A DNA stretch of 64,000 bases from Verrucomicrobiota bacterium. GTDB lineage: Bacteria; Verrucomicrobiota; Verrucomicrobiia; Verrucomicrobiales; DEV007. The position numbers were made by a program, and so were the translations under genes. The notes beneath the pieces are model-generated. The model did no database searches and was not told where the DNA came from. It saw nothing but the letters and a program-made list of their open reading frames with translations. The stretch is taken from NCBI GenBank assembly GCA_030625775.1, contig DAOUQC010000006.1:1-64000 (forward strand). Direction: 5' to 3'. Of this stretch, positions 1 through 9,686 are shown piece by piece; the stretch's first letter is position 1; each line of letters opens with the position of its first letter.

Positions 1-1518
1 GACCAGACTCTTTGCCCAATCACTGTGAAAACCCTGTTTGTTTTTCCCAACCAACTGCCCTCTTTCATCCAACAGAGCCAGGCAGAACGCTTCACTGTCC
101 GAAAAATCCACCCCGGTAATGATTCCCTGTAACTCTCTACGAATTTCATTCAAATCCAGCTCAACCCAGAAAATTTTTGAGTTCAAAACCTCGGGACGAT
201 ACCAGAGATACAAGTGCAGCCCATTATCCAGAAAGCGGCCCAGGGCACCCTCCCTTTCCTGACCAATCACGTCCTGCATCACCCCCGAATCCGTTTCGAG
301 ATCGGCAAAAGGCTCGGGAAGTTGCACCTGGTCCATTGCCATATTTTTGGTGAGGTCATCACGATCATTACCCATGCCCTGCTTTGCTCTCTTCCTCTCG
401 CCCTCCAGCCCCACTTCTCTCTGCAGCAAATCGTTTATCTTTTTCCCAGCAATCAACCCACCCGTCTCGACAGCACTCTGTTCCATGGGACGATTCTCAT
501 CTCGGTTCTCCATTGGAATCATTTCTTCACTTTCCACACCAGGACTTGTTATTATTCCCCTCCCCCCCATCACCTGGCCTTTGCTCTGCGATCTTAATTT
601 GGAATATTGGGGAGCCACATTGAGCTGTCCCACTGCAACCTTCTGTTGTACCGGTTTTTGCTGATCATTTTTTGCAAATGAACTCGGGGGCGACGCAGGA
701 GCTTGGCTTATTCTCCGGCTTACTGTTGCTTTTTTAGTTTCAGCCGATTTCATAGCGACCTTCTTTTTGCCTTTCATCAACTTAGCTTGTGACTCGTCTT
801 TCAAAGTCAGGGATTCTGTCCGTGCTGAAGAAGTGGGTTGTGAAGAGGGCTTTTGTTTTTTTGCCGGGGCAATCGACTTAACCCTCGCCATTTTTCCCTC
901 TCCCTCTTTTTCAGGCTCCCTCTTTTCCTCAACCACAGACTCGCCCAGTGAGGCGCTTTGCTTTTGCATTGCAGGAATTGACACCGGCGAGCTAGCTGCT
1001 ACTGAAACCCAGGAGCTAGCGCTCTCATCCTGCTTGGCTGGCTCATCAGTCTGTACGGCAAGCACATCATTGCTCTGCCTTGCAGGAGCACGGTAAACCT
1101 CCCATACCGCCTTGTTGGTAAAAAACGTATTGTTGTCTTGCAGGAAATTCCGAACCCGGAGATCTTGCGATTTAGCAAGCGGCGCATAAACCTTCCCATC
1201 TCCGTCGATCACGGTTCCCACTTTGACCTGCCCCCAACGGGAACGGATGGATTGATCAAAATCCTGCAACCAGTTCGTTTTAAAATTGCCGTGATTTTCT
1301 TTCACCAGAGCATCCACCTGTTGACGGTAAAACAGGCGCACATCGTCCATAAACACGTTCACGTCCTGAGCCACGGTTGCCGTCATGCCCTCTGCACGGC
1401 GCTCGACCTGATCCCGCATCACCATTTCCTGGTCTTTCAACGAGCGTGTAGCCAGCCATGCCAGAACCAAACTAGGTCCCAGCACAGCGACGATAAATAA
1501 TGTCGTTAGCTTTTTCAC
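1..1518 (-). CDS. Membrane-anchored sensor protein, partial (N-terminal 506 residues)
   Basis: The frame is open from a GTG at 1518 to the left edge; two in-frame TGA codons lie just upstream, so GTG is the only plausible start. The protein begins with a membrane segment (about residues 4-23, rich in L, V, A and F). A helical stretch with an acidic, Gln-rich character follows. Then comes a long low-complexity linker (about residues 138-330) rich in K, S, P, E and Q. A second ordered stretch (about 410-506) alternates hydrophobic residues with motifs such as LYLWYRPEVL and WVELDLNEIRREL, like a Cache-type ligand-binding domain. By analogy a histidine kinase or similar output domain would lie beyond the edge, but none is visible. 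It lies 62 bp downstream of the vWA gene on the same strand. The sensor role is inferred; the ORF itself is clear. Confidence 0.75.
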   Translation of the reverse strand, partial: MKKLTTLFIVAVLGPSLVLAWLATRSLKDQEMVMRDQVERRAEGMTATVAQDVNVFMDDVRLFYRQQVDALVKENHGNFKTNWLQDFDQSIRSRWGQVKVGTVIDGDGKVYAPLAKSQDLRVRNFLQDNNTFFTNKAVWEVYRAPARQSNDVLAVQTDEPAKQDESASSWVSVAASSPVSIPAMQKQSASLGESVVEEKREPEKEGEGKMARVKSIAPAKKQKPSSQPTSSARTESLTLKDESQAKLMKGKKKVAMKSAETKKATVSRRISQAPASPPSSFAKNDQQKPVQQKVAVGQLNVAPQYSKLRSQSKGQVMGGRGIITSPGVESEEMIPMENRDENRPMEQSAVETGGLIAGKKINDLLQREVGLEGERKRAKQGMGNDRDDLTKNMAMDQVQLPEPFADLETDSGVMQDVIGQEREGALGRFLDNGLHLYLWYRPEVLNSKIFWVELDLNEIRRELQGIITGVDFSDSEAFCLALLDERGQLVGKNKQGFHSDWAKSLV

Positions 1519-1580
1519 AAAACAGATCTCAACACGTCATCATTGTGAGCTGATAATCCCTTTTTACCAATCACAATCGA

Positions 1581-2957
1581 CTACTTCGAATTGGATTTTT
1601 TATAAACATTCAGCTGCATTTGCTTGCGACCGGCCTTTTCCAATTTACCGCTTTCCAGATCACGCTTATTCTCCTCCAGAACGGCGATTTCATCTTTGAT
1701 CTCTTTTTGCTTTGATGCAGGTGCGGATACAGCTATTGAACTCAATTTTGCAATCTGCCCCCTTATCTGCGCTCGCGCTTTACCAACCTCTCCACGGTCG
1801 GCCAGATCAATCGTCTGCTTGCTTTCAACTGCATTTTGATAAAGTTCGGCATCCGTCATGACTTCACGATCGATCGCCGCTTCAGCTAAAGCCACTTCCT
1901 TCGTCCATCCGATTCGCACATCTGCCATTGTTTTCCGTCCGGGTGCATTCTCCTGCTGAGTATCCTGGTAGTTCAAGATCACATCCGCAAGGGCTCCCTG
2001 TTTTTTATATTTACCCGGATTCACCCGGCAGCGAATCATCAGATTACGATTCTGTTTTGCAGCGATCTGGGCAAATTTGATGATCACCCGATTCCCTGAA
2101 ATCACTTTCTCACGCCCAATCACATCAATTGGAATCACTCCTTCAGGAAACTTGATCTCGATAATAATATCCCGGGCTACAATTTTTTGAAGCTCTCCAA
2201 GTTCCTGACGAAACACATCAGCCAACATTTCCACATCATCCACATAATAATAATTGGCGTCGCTCGCCTCGGCCAGCGAAGTCATCAAATCCTCATTGTA
2301 ACTATCTCCCAATCCAATTGTCGTCACCGATATATCCTGCCCCGCCAGGCGCTGCCCCAGTGAGGCAATTTCACGATTACTTTTTGGACCGACATTGGCC
2401 AACCCATCCGACAAGAGCAGCACGCGGTTGATGCGTTGACGGGTAAGGAATTCGACTAACTGCTCACCCCCCGTTTTAACGCCGGCATACAAAGCGGTGC
2501 TTCCACCCGGGTGGATGCGCTCAATTACCCGTCGCAAGCCCTCACGTTTACTGCCGATTCTAGCTGCAGGAACAAGCACATCGACATCCGAGTCATAAAC
2601 TACCAATGAAAAAATATCGTCTTCATCGAGTTGCTCAACCAACATCATTGCCGCCTGTTTCGCCTGCTCCAATTTTTTCCCTCGCATTGATCCACTGCGA
2701 TCAAGAACCACGGCTAGATTCAGTGGACTGCGTCTTATTCTCTTATGGATCACTCCATCGATGCCCACCTGGATAACAACTTCCTGTTCGCCGCCTTGCT
2801 CAACCAGTATCGGTCGATCAACTTTCGCCGATACCAACACCGATTGTTTATTCCCTTTCTCAGCCCGGCTTGAATGAGCCGATCCAACTGTCATCAAAGC
2901 AGCGATTAAAAATGCTGCCACCATCATTGTTTTGTTTGTCATGAATTTTGTTTTCAT
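1581..2957 (-). CDS. Secreted von Willebrand factor A (vWA) domain protein
   Basis: 458 residues with an N-terminal signal sequence (hydrophobic stretch about residues 10-30). A vWA domain spans about 78-255. Its metal-ion-dependent adhesion site is complete: DRSGS at 86-90, a Thr in the HPGGSTALYAG loop, and an Asp in LLLSDGLANVG. After it comes a beta-rich region and a charged helical C-terminus (about 385-458) that may form a coiled coil. Similar proteins are annotated as Ca-activated chloride channel homologs or Inter-alpha-trypsin-inhibitor-like proteins; the real role is protein or ligand binding outside the cytoplasm. GAGAGG lies about 8 nt before the ATG. It is 119 bp downstream of purF and 62 bp upstream of the sensor gene, so it may form a small unit with the sensor rather than with purines. 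Confidence 0.85.
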   Translation of the reverse strand: MKTKFMTNKTMMVAAFLIAALMTVGSAHSSRAEKGNKQSVLVSAKVDRPILVEQGGEQEVVIQVGIDGVIHKRIRRSPLNLAVVLDRSGSMRGKKLEQAKQAAMMLVEQLDEDDIFSLVVYDSDVDVLVPAARIGSKREGLRRVIERIHPGGSTALYAGVKTGGEQLVEFLTRQRINRVLLLSDGLANVGPKSNREIASLGQRLAGQDISVTTIGLGDSYNEDLMTSLAEASDANYYYVDDVEMLADVFRQELGELQKIVARDIIIEIKFPEGVIPIDVIGREKVISGNRVIIKFAQIAAKQNRNLMIRCRVNPGKYKKQGALADVILNYQDTQQENAPGRKTMADVRIGWTKEVALAEAAIDREVMTDAELYQNAVESKQTIDLADRGEVGKARAQIRGQIAKLSSIAVSAPASKQKEIKDEIAVLEENKRDLESGKLEKAGRKQMQLNVYKKSNSK

Positions 2958-3076
2958 GACCCGAGCCTCTCACACTTCTCCTAATCGTTTGTCAGGCGGG
3001 CGTAAAACAAATGTAAAAAAGATGTCACGCCCGGTGGAACGCCTTTGAGAAAAAATGCCTACTGCCCCAGCCCCGA

Positions 3077-5002
3077 CTAAAACCAAACATCATACGGGCG
3101 GCCTTCACGCTTCTCGTAAAACTGCACAAAGGCCTGGTTCACCACGCGATAGCCGCCTGGTGTTGGGTAGTTCCCCGTAAAATACCAGTCGCCCTGGTTT
3201 TCGGGCACTGCCTTGTGCAGGTTCTCAATCGTCTGGTAAATCACCTTGATCTCCCCCTTCCAGGTTAATTCTGTCGGCGAAACCAAACAGGCAATCTCTT
3301 CGGAGATTTCTTCAGGAGTGAAAGATGAGTAAATGGCTTTCACACAGTTGCCCATCTGCTCGACCGGCTTTTTCAGTTCTTCAACACAGGCATGATAAGT
3401 CTCCACCACCACTGACTGCAATCCTCGTTTTTGCAGCAAGGAAGTAGCGGCCTGGAATGCAATGAATTTGCCTAACTCGGACATATCAATACCGTAACAA
3501 TCAGGGTAACGAATTTGTGGCGCCGTTGAGGCCACAACAATTTGTTTTGGATTGGTGCGTGCCAGGATTTTCAAAATAGACCGCCTCAGGGTGGTTCCCC
3601 TAACAATCGAATCATCCACCGCCACCAAACTATCATCGGGGCGAACCACCCCGTAAGTGACGTCATAAATATGCGACACCAACTGAGCACGCCCATCTTC
3701 CTGGCTGATAAAAGTCCTGAGCTTGATATCCTTATGCGCGATTTTTTCCCCACGCGGCCAGTTCCTCAATATCAGCTCATCAATATTTTCCTCAGTCAAG
3801 GTACCTGCTTTAACCCCCTCAACCAAGGCATCACGCACCTCCTGTCGTCGATGCAGGCGCAAACCCAACATCGTCCCCTGGAATGCAATTTCAGCTGTAT
3901 TCGGAATGAAACTGAATACTGCATTTTTGAGATCATTGTCGATCACCTTTAGAATTTGAGGCACCAGATTCGCACCGAGAACCTTGCGTTCCTGGTAGAT
4001 ATCCGGATCATTGCCTCGCGAGAAATAGATGCGTTCAAAAGAACAGGGGGTGACTTTTTTAACTTCGGCAAAATTATCAAATGAAATATTACCGTTATTT
4101 TTGATCACGGCCACGTGCCCCGGTTCTAACTCGGATACCTCCTCGGTATCTGCATCAAAAACAGTCATCAAGGGCACACGCTCTGAAGCAAAAGCAATCA
4201 ACTCATCGTTTTCATAATAATGGCAAGGCCTGATCCCATTTGGATCCCTGAAGACAAATCCGTCTCCATTGCCAACCACGCCGGTAATAGCGTAACCTCC
4301 ATCCCAGATGGATGCACACTTTGAAACAATTTCCCTGACATCCAATTCCCTGGATATAATGCCAGGAATCTCCCTGCCCTCCGTTCCCTTGTCACGCTCA
4401 CGCCGATAGAGGTCATCATGCTGTTCATCGAGGTGATAACCAAATTCCTCCATTACCGTCTGGGTATCAATTCCAAAAACGGGATGCTGTCCGCGATTGA
4501 TCAAATGATGATTCAAATCCGCCGCATTGGTCATATTAAAATTGCCCAGAATCATCAAGGTCTTGGTCGGCCAGTTGCTGCGACGCAAATGCGGATGGCA
4601 AGAACCCGTACCAAATCCGCCCGAAGTCCCATAGCGCAAATGTCCAAGCAGGATTTCCCCGGCAAAATCAAACTTTGATTTCACGCTCTCAGGATCACGG
4701 TAATCAATAATGCCCCGACGCGACATTTTATCGAAGGCCTGCTGTTGTTCTTGAATCACCCGCGACAGGGATTCCCGTTTGGAATTTCTGGCACGAAACA
4801 AGTAGGGTTGCCCAATGGGCATATTCAATTTACAGCAACCAATGCCAGCGCCGTCCTGGCCTCGATTATGCTGTTTTTCCATCAACAAAAACAGCTTATT
4901 GAAAGCCCACAGCGAAGTGCCGTATTTTTCGTAATAATAAGCCCACGGCTTTTTCAGCCGAATAAAGGCCAGTCCGCATTCATGTCCGATTGAATCACTC
5001 AT
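3077..5002 (-). CDS. purF: Amidophosphoribosyltransferase, long type
   Basis: Catalyses the first committed step of purine synthesis: PRPP plus glutamine to phosphoribosylamine. The N-terminal class II glutaminase domain starts with HECGLAFIRL, so the nucleophile is Cys9 and an eight-residue propeptide must be removed, as in other members. KQHNRGQDGAG and LGHLRYGTSGG are the glutaminase signatures. The C-terminal phosphoribosyltransferase domain carries the PRPP loop VAVDDSIVRGTT (460-471). At 641 residues it is longer than the common ~500-residue enzyme and matches the long form known from Bacteroidetes, including the conserved tail GDWYFTGNYPTPGG. It is the last pur gene of the operon, 53 bp after purM. 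Confidence is high. Confidence 0.95.
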   Translation of the reverse strand: MSDSIGHECGLAFIRLKKPWAYYYEKYGTSLWAFNKLFLLMEKQHNRGQDGAGIGCCKLNMPIGQPYLFRARNSKRESLSRVIQEQQQAFDKMSRRGIIDYRDPESVKSKFDFAGEILLGHLRYGTSGGFGTGSCHPHLRRSNWPTKTLMILGNFNMTNAADLNHHLINRGQHPVFGIDTQTVMEEFGYHLDEQHDDLYRRERDKGTEGREIPGIISRELDVREIVSKCASIWDGGYAITGVVGNGDGFVFRDPNGIRPCHYYENDELIAFASERVPLMTVFDADTEEVSELEPGHVAVIKNNGNISFDNFAEVKKVTPCSFERIYFSRGNDPDIYQERKVLGANLVPQILKVIDNDLKNAVFSFIPNTAEIAFQGTMLGLRLHRRQEVRDALVEGVKAGTLTEENIDELILRNWPRGEKIAHKDIKLRTFISQEDGRAQLVSHIYDVTYGVVRPDDSLVAVDDSIVRGTTLRRSILKILARTNPKQIVVASTAPQIRYPDCYGIDMSELGKFIAFQAATSLLQKRGLQSVVVETYHACVEELKKPVEQMGNCVKAIYSSFTPEEISEEIACLVSPTELTWKGEIKVIYQTIENLHKAVPENQGDWYFTGNYPTPGGYRVVNQAFVQFYEKREGRPYDVWF

Positions 5003-5055
5003 CCCTGATTAGCTCTGATTGATTTTATGATTTGCGACTCCTGAAAATACACCGT

Positions 5056-6045
5056 TCAGCCCACAGTCACCCGGACTCCATGTTCGGGAACGACTGCCCC
5101 AAGAGCAATCGATCCATCCAGACAGGCGATTGCTTCATCTACTTCCGAAGAGGGAACGACAGCCACCCAACCAAAACCCATGTTAAAAGTGTTCACCGCT
5201 TCGGCATCTTCCACGTGACTCAATACCTTTGGCACCGCTCCGAGTTCCCATCGGGGAATTTTCAAATCAGCGCCGTTTTCTCCCAGCACTCGTTCCAGGT
5301 TCTCCGGCAGGCCGCCACCGGTGATATGGGCCATCGCTTTCACATCAACCCCTGCCTTTTTCAATCCAGCTACAACGTCGTGATAGAGACGCGTTGGAGC
5401 AAGCATGGCTCTAATTTCTTCTTCACTGAAATCATCCGCGTAAGCATCCAGAATCCGGCGGATCAAACTCCAGCCATTGGCGTGAAATCCATCGGAGGGA
5501 TAGCCCACCAGCACATCACCCACCTCCACCCGGGTCGGATCGATCAAGTCGCGTTTCTCCCCGGCCCCAATTGCAAATCCTGCCAACTCCACCATTCCCT
5601 CGGGGACAATCCCCGGCATTTCCGCAGTTTCTCCGCCCGCCAGAACACAATCACAGGACGCCAGATGCTCTGACATGCCCGCGATCAATCGTTTGATTTT
5701 TTCTTTATCAATGTGCCCGACACCAACGTAATCGAGAAACATAATCGGATCCCCACCTGTAGTGAGAATGTCATTCACATTCATCGCTACCAGATCCTTG
5801 CCTGCAATTTCCAATTCATCGTAGTGAAGTAAAGTTTCCACTTTTGTGCCCACCCCGTCACATCCCGTCATAATAACAGGCTCGTCATAGTCACTCAGAT
5901 CATAGGTTGCTGCAAACAATCCGAAAGCCTGCATCAAAGAACGCTTCCCCTCCGTCCGTTGGCGCAAATCATTGATATCGCCAACCAATGCGGCCGCCTC
6001 CTTGATGTCCACTCCCGCTGCCTTGTATGTAAATTCTTCGCTCAT
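5056..6045 (-). CDS. purM: Phosphoribosylformylglycinamidine cyclo-ligase
   Basis: AIR synthetase: closes the imidazole ring, converting FGAM to AIR with ATP. The 329-residue length is normal. Family motifs are visible in order: GCDGVGTKVE, DLVAMNVNDIL, AGGETAEMPG, GYPSDGFHANGWSL and HITGGGLPENLERVL. The ATG is preceded by AGGAG at a spacing of about 5 nt. It sits 32 bp after purQ and 53 bp before purF on the same strand, consistent with one transcript supplying consecutive steps of IMP synthesis. Confidence 0.96.
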   Translation of the reverse strand: MSEEFTYKAAGVDIKEAAALVGDINDLRQRTEGKRSLMQAFGLFAATYDLSDYDEPVIMTGCDGVGTKVETLLHYDELEIAGKDLVAMNVNDILTTGGDPIMFLDYVGVGHIDKEKIKRLIAGMSEHLASCDCVLAGGETAEMPGIVPEGMVELAGFAIGAGEKRDLIDPTRVEVGDVLVGYPSDGFHANGWSLIRRILDAYADDFSEEEIRAMLAPTRLYHDVVAGLKKAGVDVKAMAHITGGGLPENLERVLGENGADLKIPRWELGAVPKVLSHVEDAEAVNTFNMGFGWVAVVPSSEVDEAIACLDGSIALGAVVPEHGVRVTVG

Positions 6046-6077
6046 TCTAGCTCCTAAGTTGACTTCGTCTGTCTTCG

Positions 6078-6833
6078 CTACGCCTTGGCTTTAAGTCCTG
6101 ATTTCTCCTCAATTTCCTCGAAAATCGATTGGAACATATAATATCCGCTGCCGTGTTCCCCACCGTTTTCATTTTTCCAGTCGGGGTCGTAATGATGTTC
6201 ACTCCAGATAAAACGTTCCGGATGCGGCATCAATCCCAGTACACGGCCACTTTCATCCTGCAAGCCGGCAATCTGATTGAAGCTGCCGTTAATATCCTCT
6301 GTATAAGTCAAAACCCCAAAACCATCGGCGACCAGAGCCTCAGCTTCACTGGCATCTTTCGTCACGAAACGACCTTCCGCATGGGCGATGGGCAATTCAA
6401 ATTCGTCCGGCAAGCCGCGCAGAAACGGACTGTCCTTCTGGGAACCTTTTTTGAGCTTCACCCAATTGCATTTAAAACGACCGGTATCATTGTGAATCAA
6501 ACTGCCCTCGGGCAACAAACCCATCCGGGTCAGGATTTGAAAACCATTGCAAATTCCCAGCAAATAACCGCCCTTGTCACGAAACTGTTTCAAGGCATCT
6601 CCCAGGCGTTGTTCGCTCACTAACTGAGCCAGACGCCCCGCCATAACGTAATCACCGTAAGAAAACCCGCCCGACAAGACCACCAGATCCACCCCTTCCA
6701 GTCGATCCGGGCTCACCTGGGAGATCGGCAAAACATCCGCCGAAAAACCCACTGCCTTCAGGGCACGGGCAGTTTCCGCATCACAGTTCGTTCCGGGGAA
6801 CTTTAATAATAAGGCGTGAGGCCGTTTTTCCAT
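6078..6833 (-). CDS. purQ: FGAM synthase, glutaminase subunit
   Basis: Class I glutamine amidotransferase subunit that supplies ammonia to PurL. The protein has 251 residues. The nucleophile is Cys95 in LLGICNGFQIL and the His-Glu pair is H204/E206 in LMPHPERFIW. LSGGFSYGDYVMAGRLAQ is the typical PurQ signature. Its start lies 31 bp inside the 3' end of purL in another frame, so translation is probably coupled to purL and subunit stoichiometry is kept. It serves the separate-subunit (PurS-PurL-PurQ) form of the enzyme rather than the single large PurL. Confidence 0.96.
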   Translation of the reverse strand: MEKRPHALLLKFPGTNCDAETARALKAVGFSADVLPISQVSPDRLEGVDLVVLSGGFSYGDYVMAGRLAQLVSEQRLGDALKQFRDKGGYLLGICNGFQILTRMGLLPEGSLIHNDTGRFKCNWVKLKKGSQKDSPFLRGLPDEFELPIAHAEGRFVTKDASEAEALVADGFGVLTYTEDINGSFNQIAGLQDESGRVLGLMPHPERFIWSEHHYDPDWKNENGGEHGSGYYMFQSIFEEIEEKSGLKAKA

Positions 6834-9199
6834 ATCTCTTTCAGTTCGTTGAGAGCTTCATCAATGACAGCGTCTCCGTTAAAGGAAATCTGCAGGCGAT
6901 CGTGGTCTGCCGTCGTGCGACCGATCACGGCAATCGCTTTGCCTTCGAAAGTGGCAAGCAAAGACTGCACATCACCAGCGGCCACTTCGACAAGCAAGCG
7001 ACCCGGAGTTTCTGCAAACAAGCGTGCGGTCTGACTCGCATCATCGCTGACCGGTTGTTCACCAAGATTAATTTCCAAACCGGCTTTACCCGAAAATCCC
7101 ATTTCCGCCAACGCTACCCCGAGACCGCCTTCGCTGATGTCGTGAGCCGCAAGGATCCATCCATTTTTCACCGCTTCATGATAGCTTCTGTATTGCTCCA
7201 GGAAAGTTTCACAGTCGCTCGCCGGAACCTGGGCAACTCCACCGACACCTTGCTGTCGAGCATAAACACTCCCCCCGATCGCATCGCCGGTTGAACCGAT
7301 GAGGCAAATCACACTATTGGCATGACGAATCGACGCACCCGTCACATGGCTCTTGTCATCCACCACTCCTATACCACTGATCAAAGCCGTCACCGGAATC
7401 GATACCGGCCCCTCGTCAGTTTCGAAATAATTGTAAAACGAATCCTTACCGGAAATAAAAGGAGCCACATACGTTTCCGCCGCTCCAGCCATTCCCTTCA
7501 CGCACTCCACCAGACCTCCCAACTCAGCGGGGTCTTCCGGATTGCCAACGCAAAAATTATCCAGCAGCGCTATTTTATCAGGATTGGCACCGGCCGCGAC
7601 CAGTTGCCGGAAACATTCATCCACACAAGCCGCACCCATCGCAAAGGGATCGTATTTTCCCCACTCGGGCAACAGCGCCTGGCTCATCGCCATCAAGCGC
7701 TCACTGCCATCAATAAACATGACCGCAGAATCCTGTGGGGCATCTCCGGTCGCACCTGCCAGCGGTTTCAGAACCGTGTTCCCCTGCACCTCGTGATCGT
7801 ATTCACGAATCACCGGTTCCCGTGATACGATAGCAAAATCTCCCAGCAAGCTTTTCAGATCCGCTGCCGGATCCTTTGATTCAAACTCTGACGAAGAAGC
7901 CCTAGCTTCAGGAGTGGTAAAAGTCGATTGCAGATGTCGTGTCGGCGCATTGTGCAAAGGTGAGCAATCCAGTTCGCAAACGGTTTCATCGTGATGCAAC
8001 ACTTTGAGAATGCCTGTGCCATCAGAGTCGCCCAGCTCGGTCAGTTCCGTTTCGTAAATGTCAGCCAGTTCTTTCAGTTCAGGCAAGGATTCTTCTTTCA
8101 CCGCCAGTACCATGCGTTCCTGACTCTCGGAAATAAAAATCTCCCAACTCACCATGCCCGGCTCCTTGAGTTTTACCTCATCGAGATAAATCGAACCACC
8201 CACTTCACTGAGCATTTCACCCGCAGCACTGGAATAACCACCGGCCCCGCAATCAGTCACAAATTCGATCAAATTCCGATCCCGTGCTTCCAGAACAAAA
8301 TCAGCAGCCTTCTTTTCCTCAATTGGATTGCCGATCTGCACCGCCTGAATATCTTCCTCGTGACTGTCGGTATCGAGAGCGGCTGATGAAAAAGTCGCGC
8401 CATGAAGTCCGTCACGTCCGGTTCGTCCACCGACAGAAATGATCTTCAAACCCGCTGTCACTTCCTTGTCGATGTATTGCCGGGGAATCACACCAGCTGT
8501 TCCGCAATATACCAGCGGATTGTAAATGTAGCTCTCATCGAACTGAATCGCACCGCCCACCGTCGGAATCCCCATCCGGTTGCCGTAATCCCTGACCCCT
8601 CGCACCACGCCACGCATCACACCCAAGGGATGAATCACGCCATCGGCCTTGAGCTGTTCCGCCTTGGTATCAGGCGCGCCAAAGCAAAACACGTCCAGAG
8701 AAGCGATTGGTTTTGCCCCTTTACCCGCACCTAGAATATCACGAATCACTCCGCCAATACCTGTATTTGCACCCGCATAGGGTTCGATGGCTGAAGGATG
8801 ATTGTGGGTTTCCACCTTCAGACAGATCGCCAGATTGTCATCAAGCGTGATAAAACCTGCATTGTCGTGAAAAGCCGATAAAACAAAGCCCGGTTTGCGA
8901 GCGAATATCCTCTCACTAAGCTCTTTGATGTAAGTAGCGAACAGTGAATTAATTACCTCACTTTTCCCGTCTTTCACATGTTCTATTTGCGCCCCGAAAA
9001 TACGATGTTTGCAGTGCTCACTCCAGGTTTGGGCGATCACCTCCAACTCAACGTCAGTGGGCTCCCTGTTCCAATCCTTGAAGATCGCCTGGACCGCTTC
9101 CATATCCTCCTGGGACAGGGACAGTTTCATATCAGAACTCAACTGCTGCAATTGTTTGCCATCGAGGCCTGCGATTGGAATGTGACGGTAAAAAGACAT
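6803..9199 (-). CDS. purL: FGAM synthase, synthetase subunit (small-type PurL)
   Basis: 798-residue synthetase subunit converting FGAR to FGAM. Family motifs are TWSEHCKHRIF near the N-terminus, VETHNHPSAIEPYAGANTG (substrate/metal loop), DCGAGGYSSAAGEML, and GAACVDECFRQLVAAGA in the second half. There is no N-terminal PurS domain and no C-terminal glutaminase, so it is the small PurL that needs PurS and PurQ partners. purQ overlaps its 3' end by 31 bp and the PurS-like ORF ends 17 bp before its start, which supports a three-subunit complex made from adjacent genes. Confidence 0.96.
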   Translation of the reverse strand: MSFYRHIPIAGLDGKQLQQLSSDMKLSLSQEDMEAVQAIFKDWNREPTDVELEVIAQTWSEHCKHRIFGAQIEHVKDGKSEVINSLFATYIKELSERIFARKPGFVLSAFHDNAGFITLDDNLAICLKVETHNHPSAIEPYAGANTGIGGVIRDILGAGKGAKPIASLDVFCFGAPDTKAEQLKADGVIHPLGVMRGVVRGVRDYGNRMGIPTVGGAIQFDESYIYNPLVYCGTAGVIPRQYIDKEVTAGLKIISVGGRTGRDGLHGATFSSAALDTDSHEEDIQAVQIGNPIEEKKAADFVLEARDRNLIEFVTDCGAGGYSSAAGEMLSEVGGSIYLDEVKLKEPGMVSWEIFISESQERMVLAVKEESLPELKELADIYETELTELGDSDGTGILKVLHHDETVCELDCSPLHNAPTRHLQSTFTTPEARASSSEFESKDPAADLKSLLGDFAIVSREPVIREYDHEVQGNTVLKPLAGATGDAPQDSAVMFIDGSERLMAMSQALLPEWGKYDPFAMGAACVDECFRQLVAAGANPDKIALLDNFCVGNPEDPAELGGLVECVKGMAGAAETYVAPFISGKDSFYNYFETDEGPVSIPVTALISGIGVVDDKSHVTGASIRHANSVICLIGSTGDAIGGSVYARQQGVGGVAQVPASDCETFLEQYRSYHEAVKNGWILAAHDISEGGLGVALAEMGFSGKAGLEINLGEQPVSDDASQTARLFAETPGRLLVEVAAGDVQSLLATFEGKAIAVIGRTTADHDRLQISFNGDAVIDEALNELKEIWKNGLTPYY

Positions 9200-9216
9200 G
9201 GTGGATGCTTGATTTA

Positions 9217-9669
9217 TTAGTTCGCTCCATCAATCACCGACCAGGTGTGGATCGCCCGATTACAGATATCGCTCACAAAACGGTCAGGATTTGCTTTCCC
9301 TTCTCCGAAAACATAAACCCGTTGCTCAATCTTGAGGTCGTTCAGTTGGAAGGCGGGCCCATCCAAATGCTCGTAATAACTCACCACCGCCTCTTTTTCC
9401 AAATCCAGCGCACCGGGCTTCATACCGTAATCAATCACAAACTGATAGCCACTCAAAGCCCCGCCTTCTCCCTGATGAAGATCCTGTGCCACCTCATCCA
9501 GCAAGGTTTTGCTGACAAAATCAGCAGCGGCGGATTCATCACCCTCGAAATCCAAAGTGTAACGACGGGTCTGGCGATAGGTCAGATCCTCATCGATGGG
9601 CGCATAAAGCAAAGCCGAGCAACAGCCCGCTTCCAGATACCGATCTACAATTTCAAATACTGCTTTCAA
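9217..9669 (-). CDS. purS: PurS-like FGAM synthase subunit (two repeats, divergent)
   Basis: 150 residues, TTG start with GGGAGG about 8 nt upstream. It sits exactly where purS is expected, between purC and small-type purL with 17-bp gaps. Residues 74-147 align by eye with PurS: a beta strand YQFVIDYGMKPGALDLEKEA corresponds to the V-T-L-K-x-x-V-L-D-P-Q-G segment, then a helix, a DLKIEQRVYVF strand and a terminal FVSDICNRAIHTWSV matching the LLAN-x-V-I-E-x-Y end. Residues 34-65 (RRYTLDFEG...) look like a second, partial copy of the strand-helix end. PurS is normally ~80 residues and single-repeat; two-repeat forms occur fused to PurL in some bacteria. The gene assignment is inference from position and eye alignment. 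Confidence 0.6.
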   Translation of the reverse strand: MKAVFEIVDRYLEAGCCSALLYAPIDEDLTYRQTRRYTLDFEGDESAAADFVSKTLLDEVAQDLHQGEGGALSGYQFVIDYGMKPGALDLEKEAVVSYYEHLDGPAFQLNDLKIEQRVYVFGEGKANPDRFVSDICNRAIHTWSVIDGAN

Positions 9670-9686
9670 AATACCAGCCTCCCAGC

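Noticed and set aside
1138..1500. Plus-strand ORF of 120 residues
   Set aside because: It is opposite the sensor gene and shows no family features; a shadow frame.
6129..6623. Plus-strand ORF of 164 residues over purQ
   Set aside because: Shadow of purQ with no recognisable domain.
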